Part shown: positions 56,201 to 64,000 of the stretch, piece by piece
Layout: each line of letters starts with the position of its first letter
Numbering within the stretch: position 1 is the stretch's first letter
Source of the DNA: Tenrec ecaudatus
Lineage: Eukaryota; Chordata; Mammalia; Afrosoricida; Tenrecidae
Assembly: GCF_050624435.1 (NCBI RefSeq)
Contig: NC_134542.1
Span: forward strand, 14,033,497-14,097,496
Reading direction: 5' to 3'
Length of the DNA stretch: 64,000 bases
The notes under the pieces: generated by a model
Databases searched by the model: none
The model's input: only the letters and a program-made list of their open reading frames with translations
Told to the model about the DNA's origin: nothing
Program-made: the position numbers and the translations under genes

Positions 56201-57515
56201 TGAGTGCTAGTTTGTACAGGAGAGGGTCATTCAGGGGAGGCATGTGAACTCTGATCATAGTGAGGTGTTGAAGGTGCATTAACCTCAAATCTAGAAAGGA
56301 AGATGGATTCCACTAACTCAGACAGCAACAGACTCTTCACATCCATAATAGCAGCCCTGGTTTTACCTGAAAGACTATGAATATCTCAGGCATTTGAGAT
56401 CCATCCCTTCCAGGTAGGCTTTATTTATAGCATGTGCCATTCCTAGTCTAATTTGTCTTCACTATTGAACGACTTCCTTACCCCTTTCTCAGGCTAACTG
56501 TGTGGCATTGTCTTAAATGATATAGCAACAAGATACCAACACCCCACCCCACCCCCGACCCCATTTTCTCTCATCTTTGGGCCAAGAATTCTAGACAAGT
56601 GTAGTTCTGTGTGAAGCTGAATTCAACCCTTTCTCAGTCTCCACAGCACCAAGGGGGCCTCAAGTAAGTTTGTTTACCTTGACTGAGAATTTCCGTGACA
56701 AACATGCACCGGGATGTGGAAAGCACGGACTCGGAGTACAATTTTTCAAGTGTCAACTTTTGCACCCATCCTAATAAAGTGCTCCCAAGATCTCAGAGTC
56801 AGAACTGGTCTTCCCATTCATTATTTCCTTTCATGTTTCAAGTTACAATGATGGAGCTGCTTTTGAAATGTTTTTAATGACACCACAACCAATTAGTTCG
56901 GTCCCCAAGTTCTGTAGGTGGTGCTCCAGAGGACAGGTCCTGTATCTGGACGCAGACAGGAAATGTTCCTGTCACCACTATGGTGGACCTGCGTAGGATG
57001 ACTCTGGTTGCCTTATAAAACAGTTGTATAAACCTGTCCACATGTGAAGCAGTTGTTATTTAATTTGGTTAAGAAATAAGGAGAATGATATCATATTCAG
57101 GAAACCTCTTGCAAAAGAAAGTACTTTATGAGGAAACACAATGAGGGAATTTCCAAACTTGCCTTGGATCACTGTGGGATCATGACTTTTTTTTTTTTTT
57201 TTTGAGCTAACAGGAAATGCATCTGAAAGTTGTTGACCCTGACTGTCTGAGAAGGCCTGTGGGATGAATGAGTCCTTCTGTTCTTTAGAATTACTTCACT
57301 GTTGTTGCTGACACTGGGTGCCCACAGAAGCAGAGCCCACAGCACGTCTGAGGTAGGTGGTTGGTGTTCCTCCTTCCCAAGCACAGAAGGGACTCAAATT
57401 TTCCTCACATTGATAAGCTTTGAAACCAGCCCATGCATTCATTTTTAAGTACTTCTATGACAGAAGTACTGAAAATTCATGGCTTTACCAAAGAATTTAT
57501 TCTCATCGTTTAGAA
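56201..57515. other. No recognised feature; poly-T tract
   Basis: Unique-looking DNA with a homopolymer T run at about 57186-57203. No coding frame accepted. Confidence 0.4.
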
Positions 57516-57715
57516 GCCTCACTCACTGTCATTGAGTCAATTCCGACTCAAATCTACCCTGTAGAACAGAGTCCTGTCAAGGTGGTTTCCCCTGACTGAA
57601 AATCCTTATGGGGCTAGAAAGCCTCATCTTTCTTCAGTGGAGTACAGCTGTGGTTTTGAACTGCTGACCTTACAGTTATTAACTTAATGTGTAAGTTCAA
57701 ATTCAGGGCACCAGC
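57516..57715 (-). mobile_element. AfroSINE
   Basis: 'ctcactgtcattgagtcaat', 'ccctgtagaacagagtcctg', 'gaaagcctcatctttcttca', 'gttttgaactgctgacctta'. Confidence 0.88.
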
Positions 57716-58317
57716 TCTAGAAGAATTAGTATCTCCTCTACTGGAATTTAATTGAATTCCTTCTAGAAGAAGGAATTGGTGCTACAGGACGGTCCTTTGG
57801 TGTTTTCAACATTTGTGGGCCCTTGGAGCTCTGCACGTGTCTTGGCATCATCTACTGCTGAGTCTCAGAGGTTTTTAAGGTCAGAAACCCTGGGTCCAAA
57901 GAACACACTCCACTCCTCATTCTTCTTCCTCAGTAGTACTCAGTTCCTGCCTTTTCTACTTGCTTCTCTCTTGAAACATAAAAAGTGATGTCGGCCACGC
58001 TCCATGGAACTTTCCCTTATATGACATGAGGACTGTGCCCCGAGTGTGAGTGTTTTATCCCACCACGATCCCCCTATAGCTAACTGGCTGATCAGAACAT
58101 TATCACAGCAAACCACAATAGGCCGACACAAATGGAAGACTATCCTGTGTTCATGGGTCGGAAGACTGTGAAATTTTCGATACTCTCTAAGGGTAGTACC
58201 TAGGATAAGTACATGCTCATTCTGATCCAAATCTCAACTTCGTTCTTTAAAGACATGGGAAAGCAAATGATCAAGTTTATATAAAGAGGGAAGAGATCCA
58301 GGGTATGTAGAACCCAA
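57716..58317. other. No recognised feature
   Basis: Mixed unique-looking sequence. The 96-codon minus-strand frame at 57940-58230 has no recognisable domain. Confidence 0.4.
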
Positions 58318-58522
58318 ACAAACACACTCAGTACGATCAAATCTATGCCGACTCATAGCCACCCTGAGGGCAGTAGAACTGTCCTAGTTGTTACTGGACG
58401 GTTCCCAGATTGTAACGGTCACTGAAGTAGAAAGCCCTATCTTTCTCCTGTGAGGTGGCTGCTGGTAGTTTGGGCTGAGCACTTCAGTCCAACAGCTAAC
58501 CATGACTCCACCAGGGCTCCAT
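58318..58522 (-). mobile_element. AfroSINE, full length
   Basis: 'cagtacgatcaaatctatgc', 'gggcagtagaactgtcctag', 'agccctatctttctcctgtg', ending 'ccaccagggctcc'. An A-rich tract follows. Confidence 0.9.
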
Positions 58523-58709
58523 CGGATAAGCAAAGAATTCCTCAGAAAAAAAAAAAAAGAATAAAGTCCAAAGCTCAACTACCTGGCCTTAAAACCTGTT
58601 AGATAGGCATACAGGGGTCAAAGCAGCCTGATAGTGGTACAGTAATAGCTATAGACCAATAGAAGAGAATAGAAAACTCAGAGATAAAAACATCTGTCTA
58701 TACGCAACT

Positions 58710-59749
58710 ATAGCAGAGAATACCAGAAAGATGCTTGCTTGTATTTTATTGACTATGCTAAGGCATTCTGTTGTATGGACCATGACACACTACGGATAAG
58801 GTTGAGGGGAATGAAATTCCAGAACATTCATTGTGCTTCTGCAGAACTTCTACACAGATCACGAGGCAGATGTGAAAACAGAAGAAGGGATTATTACATG
58901 GTTTTAAAACAGGAAAGGTGTTGTATCCTCTAATCATATGTATTCAATCTATATGGTGAGCAAATAATAAAAAATTAGAATTGGGGAAAGGCTTATTAAC
59001 AGCCTATGATACACAGATGACAGAACTTTACTTGCTGAAAGTGGGGAGGACTTGGAGCTAATGAAGATCAAGGATTGCAGCTAATGAAGATCAAGGATTA
59101 AATATTGATTATGACTAAAATGTAAAGAATATCCAAATCCTGTCAATTGGACCAACAGGTAATAACATGATAAATAGAGAAAAGGTTGAATTTGTCTAAG
59201 GACTTTGTCTTGTTTGAATCCACAATCAAAACTCATGGAAGTAACAGTCAAGATATCAAATGATGCATTGCATTAGGCAAATGACCTGCACAAGACCTCT
59301 TTAAAGTATTGAAAACCAAGGATGTTACTTTGAGGAAAAAGGCATCCCTGACCCAAGTCATGGTATTCTCCATTGCTTCATATGAATCTGAAAGTTGAAC
59401 ATAGAAGACAAAGGAAAGCTGATGCATTTGAATTGTGATGCTGTGGAAGAATATTGAAAGTACCATATATTACTGAAAGGACAAACTGATCTATCTTAGA
59501 TAGTGAGATTTCTCTGTCTTTGAACACATGGTTAGGATAGACCAATCCCTGAACAGGGACATCATGCTTGGTAAAGTGGAGGGGCAGCAAAAAAGAGGAA
59601 GGCAGTCAATGAGATAGATAGACAAAGTGGTTATAAAAATGGACTCGGACATAGGAAGAATGGTAAGATTGGGGCAGGACCTTGCAGCGTTTCATTGTGC
59701 TGTGATAGAGTTACTATGGTGGAACCCACCTGAGGGGACCTAACAACAG
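58710..59749 (+). mobile_element. RTE LINE, 5'-truncated, inserted in L1
   Basis: Starts in the reverse transcriptase box, readable as 'YFIDYAKAFCCMDHD' (catalytic D of AFD changed to C), and ends 'ggggacctaacaacag'. GCAACT is repeated at both borders (58704-58709 and 59750-59755), a short duplication. L1 ORF2 sequence lies on both sides. The YADD area is frameshifted ('tatgatacacagatgac'). Confidence 0.9.
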
Positions 59750-60503
59750 GCAACTGACTTCCAACAAAGGACCATGAACTATGAGAGGGGCACTTTCTTC
59801 AACAGATGGTGCTAGAAAATGGGATCCCCAGCTGCAGAGGAATGAAACAGGACCCAACCTTCACCCCATATATAAAAACAAACTCAAAATGGATTACTGA
59901 CCTAACTATAAACTATAAAGCTATAATGATCATCAATGAGAAAACTGGGACAAACTTAAGGGCCCTACTATGGGGCATACACATATTACCAAGTATAATA
60001 AAAGAAACACAAAATAGATGACTTGGATCTACTAAAAATAAACAGTTATGTACATCAAAAGACTTCATTAAAGGAGTAAAAGGAGAGCCTACCGATTGGG
60101 AAAAATATTTAGGAATCACACAATAGACAAAGTGTTAATTACTAAAATCTGTAGGATTTTGAAAGACCCCAATAAGAAAGAAAAATCAAACTAAAAGGTT
60201 GGTAAAGGATGTGAACAGACAATTCAACAGAGATGATATTCAAATGGCTAAAACATACATAAAAGAAATGCTCATGATAACTAGCCATCTAGGAGATGCT
60301 TCCACCCACAATTAGAGTCCAATTTCAAAACCAACAAACAACAACAAAAAAGAGAACAATAAATGATGGAGAGGATGTGGAGAGATTATAACTCTTTTAT
60401 ACTTCTGGTGGGCTTATAAACATAGTCAACCATTGTGGGAAGCAATATGGCTCTTCCTAAAGCAATTGAGAATAGAAGTACCATTTGACTCAGCAATACC
60501 TCT

Positions 60504-61084
60504 TGTGGTAGTTACATAATGTGTCAATTTGGAACTTGAGAGGATTAAGAGTGAAGGGGCGGAGACTAGTCCGTTAATCAGGTCATAGCCAATGAAGCCT
60601 CTGGGTGGGCATAGCTTTCTCCTGAGAATTCTGGGAATGCCAGAATTTCCTCTTTGGAGGAGAGGGACACTTCTCTCTCTCTCGGCTCACTCCCTTGGAG
60701 ACTCTCTATTGACAAGACTCATTCCCTGTGAGACATCCCTGAGGAGAAGCCACATGGACCTATCCTGATGCAGCCCTGGGTGCTGGAGAAGCCGTGTAGA
60801 GAACCCTGCCAGTGCTGAGATGCTTACAATGCCATTGGATCCACAAGACTTACAACCCACTGACCAGTGATCTTCCTGCATTTGGTGTCATTGCATGTGG
60901 TTTGTGAGTCTGAAGGACTTCATAGATTGGTATCGGACCTATGGGCTCATATTGAACTTATGGACTTGATCGGACTGGACTTGGATGTTTTCTCTACATT
61001 CAATTGCTCTTGTATATAAACCTGTTTCCTACATACACATGAGTGTCTATGAATTTGTTTCTGTAGTCTACCCAGACTAATGCA
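60504..61084 (+). mobile_element. Solo LTR, ERVL/MLT2-like, family 2
   Basis: 581 bp, from 'tgtggtagttacat' to 'cagactaatgca', between exact CCTCT duplications (60499-60503 and 61085-61089). It is the plus-strand sister of the 33651 copy. The L1 reads 'cagcaatacctctcctggg' once it is ignored. Confidence 0.93.
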
Positions 61085-63299
61085 CCTCTCCTGGGCATAT
61101 CCCTCAAAGAATTAAAAGACAGAAAAGGAATAGATATATGTTCATCTATGCTCACTGCAGCACAGTTCACAATAGCAAGAAGCTGTGAACAGCCCAAAGG
61201 CCCATCAGTAGAAGAATGGATAAAGAAATTCTGGTCCATACATACAATGGAATATGCATCCCTTTAAAAAAAAAAGTGGAGAAACCATTAAACACCTCAT
61301 AACTTGGTCTCCCAAACAACAAGGTTAAGAGTCTGCCTCGAGTCCATGAACCATATCTTACCCCATCTGTACATACATCTGGAAAACCACGTTGACAGAC
61401 AGGGTACCTCACCTCAACTTGGGTCAGTTCTTCAAGATGTGGGGAGAGGCCAATGATCATCCAATTGCTGCCGTACAAAATTGTGTTAAGGTCACCCAAA
61501 TCAATACTACAACCAGATTGATAAGCAAACATGCGAAAGTCAAGTCAAGATGAGGGAGGACAGTGTGTATGTCTCAGAGAAATTGAGTTCATTTCTCTTG
61601 GTAGGAAAACAGGGAAGATCAACCTCCCATTGGGAAAATGATGCTTAACAATACTTATATAGAACGCCAGGGGAGAATATACCTTGTACTATGTTTTAAA
61701 TGGACATTATTGACCTAGTTTCTATTGAGACCTTAGTAACCCAGGCCCTCACTGGGACTTTACACTCTGCCCTTTCAAGGTGCACAACCACAGCAGGACT
61801 CGATATGGAAACCCCTCTAGGTGAACTGGGCTTTACCTGGAACTTACTTGTAGTCCTTAGGCTTAAGGCTGAAACTCCCTGGTGTGAGAATAAGCAGATG
61901 ACTATTATCCTGATGTGAGAGAACTGGTGGTGCTTTAACTTTGATCCAGATCTCTTGTCTTGAGGATGCCCAGTGAATGATGGACTGTAATCCACTACCA
62001 TATACTTCATATTTTAATAACCTCCTTGTTTTATTATGGCACATATTAATCTGGTAGGTGTGGTTCTGCCACTGTCAATGTATACTAATGAAATTTTGCC
62101 CCCATTGGTTGGGCAAATGGTGTCCAGTCACTTAAGAGTTTAATCTATACAAGTCATTAATTCAAGTATTGGGGTTCATAGCCAGCCTGTATTGTAGAAT
62201 TTCCTTTTCTCAACGTGTTTTAAATCCTAAACCATTGGCTAAATGAATGACTCTATCAATAGAATTAATTACCTTCAGGCCCAGGGAGATGATTGGTAAT
62301 GTTCTCTAACATAAGGTGACAAAGCTATTTTTAAGGTGAATAAGAGATGCATGAGACGTCATATGGAAAGCACTGATACATGGTTTATATGGATATTAGT
62401 TTTTATGACATGGCCCTGCTTAACACTTACCCTCATGAAGAGATCACTGAAGATATGAGTGCTACAGCAAAATGTGGTGAAGAAACCAGATGGTGCTCAG
62501 CTATCAGAAGGAATAGCGTCTGAGGTCTAAAAGGTTTGTCCTCAAACAGGCAGCCATCTAAGGGAGGCATCAATTAATCCTACATGGAAGAAGCACAGCA
62601 GCCTGTGTGATCCACGGATTGTAAATAATAAAACTCAAATCCAAGGAGGGAATGGTATCAGAGCTCAATTACCGAACACCTTGTTTGCAGAGTATGTATG
62701 ACAATGGAAGGCCAAAATTCATTGGCATGGTCCTCACATGGACTAAGCCTCCAGTGAATTCCCTCGGATCATAATTGAGGGGTTCAAATAGCCTGGTTAA
62801 CAGACAGCGAGCATTGTAAAGTCGATTATGGCAGATGGCATTAGGTTAAAATGTATTATCTTATCATTTGACCTCCCCTTTGATCCATTTTAAAGTTGCT
62901 CCCGTTTATAATGGTTTCTTCTTTCTTTTTAATTGAGGTTTTTCTATGCTTTCTCTAGTTGTTCTAATTGGCTTGATTTTGTTTGTTTGCTACCTGTTTG
63001 TGTTTTGTTGATTTTCTGTATATGAAATCCAGGATAAACAGAAATACAGAGACAGGAACTGTATTGACAATTACCTAGGGGCATGGCAAGGGAAGAGAGA
63101 TGGGGAGAAAAGGGGAGCTAACAATGAGTCCAGGAAGAAAATGTTCTGAAATCAATCATAGTGATGATTTCATAATCTTAATATGATTGAATTAGGGAAT
63201 ATGTGATGTATATATCAATAAAGCTATTTTTTAAAAGGTGCCTCAGAATGCCTATCTGTGGCAAGCTGATGGAGAAAATTACCTCAGTTCTCCACCCTT

Positions 63300-63755
63300 C
63301 CCTGAGCCCAGGCCTTTTGCAACATGTCTATACTGTTTCCTCATACAAAAATGCAGTCTATTTTCCCATCCCTTAAATCTGGGGTAGCCTATTGAATTAC
63401 TCTGACCTATTGAATGTGGTCTCGGTCCAGAACGCAGGACATGCATGTCTCCCACTTGGCTGTGCCTTCAGAAGGAACCTGTGCTAGCTTGCTGGAGGAC
63501 GAGAGGCCATGTGAATCCAAACCAGCCAGCCCAGTCAAGACCACCTGACATTCGTTAACAGCCAAGTGATTGCCAGACATGTAACTGATCCCCAAACAAG
63601 CTTAGATCTTCTTAGTCAGACCCAGCCAAGACCAGCAGAACTGTCCAGCCAATGTATGGGGTAAAAAAAAATGCTTATTTCAATGCAATTGATGTTTCAT
63701 AGCTGCTCTTTTCACAGCACAATTGTTGCAACAGATAACTGATATGCTAACAAGT
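63300..63755 (+). mobile_element. MaLR LTR (MLT1-like)
   Basis: 'ttttcccatcccttaaatct', 'tgacctattgaatgtggtct', 'gctagcttgctggaggacga', 'gaggccatgtgaatcc', 'cagccaagaccagcagaact' and, at the end, 'gcaacagataactgatatgc' follow the order of an MLT1-class LTR, an old non-autonomous ERVL relative spread through mammals. Borders are approximate. Confidence 0.85.
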
Positions 63756-64000
63756 AATGAAACTATAGGAGCTTGTGAAACAGTCAGGGAGGTTGTGGAG
63801 ATGCTGTTTTAGGACTGGAAAGGATAAATTCTGTCTGGGCACTGGAACCTTCATCTTTATTTACTCATAAGATGCCTAGAGCAAGACTATGGCCAAGGCT
63901 TCATGATGATGTGCGTTAAATGTTTTGTCTGGAAAAACAACTCCCTCCCAAGAGAAGGCAGCCAGGATGTCAGGCCAGCTTCTCAAATCAGAGTCCAAAT
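63756..64000. other. No recognised feature
   Basis: Short unique-looking flank to the window end. Confidence 0.4.

Larger units (their letters stand above)
58530..63235 (+). mobile_element. L1 LINE 3' half with two insertions and a long 3' UTR
   Basis: ORF2 sequence at 58560-58709 ('gctatagaccaatagaagag') continues at 59756-60503 ('ttcaacagatggtgctagaa', 'aactcaaaatggattactga') and at 61085-61270 ('cccatcagtagaagaatgga'). About 2 kb follows on the same strand to 'tatcaataaagctatttttt' at about 63230, including the tail-family blocks from 62400 ('gcaaaatgtggtgaagaaac', 'ctcagctatcagaaggaata'). This copy links the tail family to L1. ORF2 has many stops. It hosts an RTE (58710) and a solo LTR (60504). 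Confidence 0.82.

Overview
This is a mammalian, non-coding stretch of nuclear DNA. I found no functional protein-coding exon, rRNA gene or tRNA gene. The only gene-derived sequence is a dead, intronless retrocopy of the translation elongation factor subunit EEF1B2 (about 51.1-51.7 kb). The open reading frames are short, and those I could place are shadows of repeats or of chance sequence. The window is AT-rich and looks intergenic or intronic.

The repeats identify the lineage. AfroSINE-type SINEs are present in about 25 full or partial copies, and there are about 20 pieces of an RTE-clade (BovB-like) LINE; together they mark Afrotheria. There is also a clear SPIN hAT transposon, with a second copy and an end fragment. 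SPIN is a horizontally transferred family which, as I recall, was reported among sequenced afrotherians from tenrec but not elephant. I therefore infer a tenrec (Echinops-like) or a close relative. The repeat names come from remembered family consensus features, not from a database search.

Layout. 0-8 kb: RTE and AfroSINE fragments; one RTE copy on the minus strand (2.07-5.65 kb) is split by an L1-type tail and by a solo ERVL-type LTR. 8-13.8 kb: a tRNA-Gly-headed SINE, an RTE 3' piece and an L1-type 3'-UTR tail. 13.98-16.92 kb: the longest RTE copy, followed by a MIR. 17-24.5 kb: mostly unique sequence, then an L1 split by a second solo LTR, and a tRNA-Gly SINE. 24.5-31 kb: unique DNA, two DNA-transposon remnants, another LTR and an RTE. 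31.5-36 kb: a rearranged L1 holding RTE, LTR and SINE insertions. 36-41 kb: an AfroSINE cluster. 41-45 kb: largely unique. 45.3-48.1 kb: an RTE carrying an L1 tail and a 483-bp SPIN. 49.3-53.5 kb: LTR, RTE derivatives and the EEF1B2 retropseudogene. 54.9-56.2 kb: a hAT cluster. 58.5-63.2 kb: an L1 3' half carrying an RTE and an LTR. 63.3-63.8 kb: a MaLR (MLT1-like) LTR.

The window is best read as layered insertions whose order can be established from target-site duplications visible in the sequence. Seven solo LTRs of two related families have matching 5-bp flanks (six exact, one 4 of 5). The SPIN and a hAT MITE have perfect 8-bp flanks. An AfroSINE and an L1 tail have 13-14 bp flanks. No undescribed gene system was found. 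The most interesting items are the horizontally acquired hAT transposons with intact target duplications, the chimeric tRNA-Gly/RTE SINE and the internally deleted RTE derivatives.
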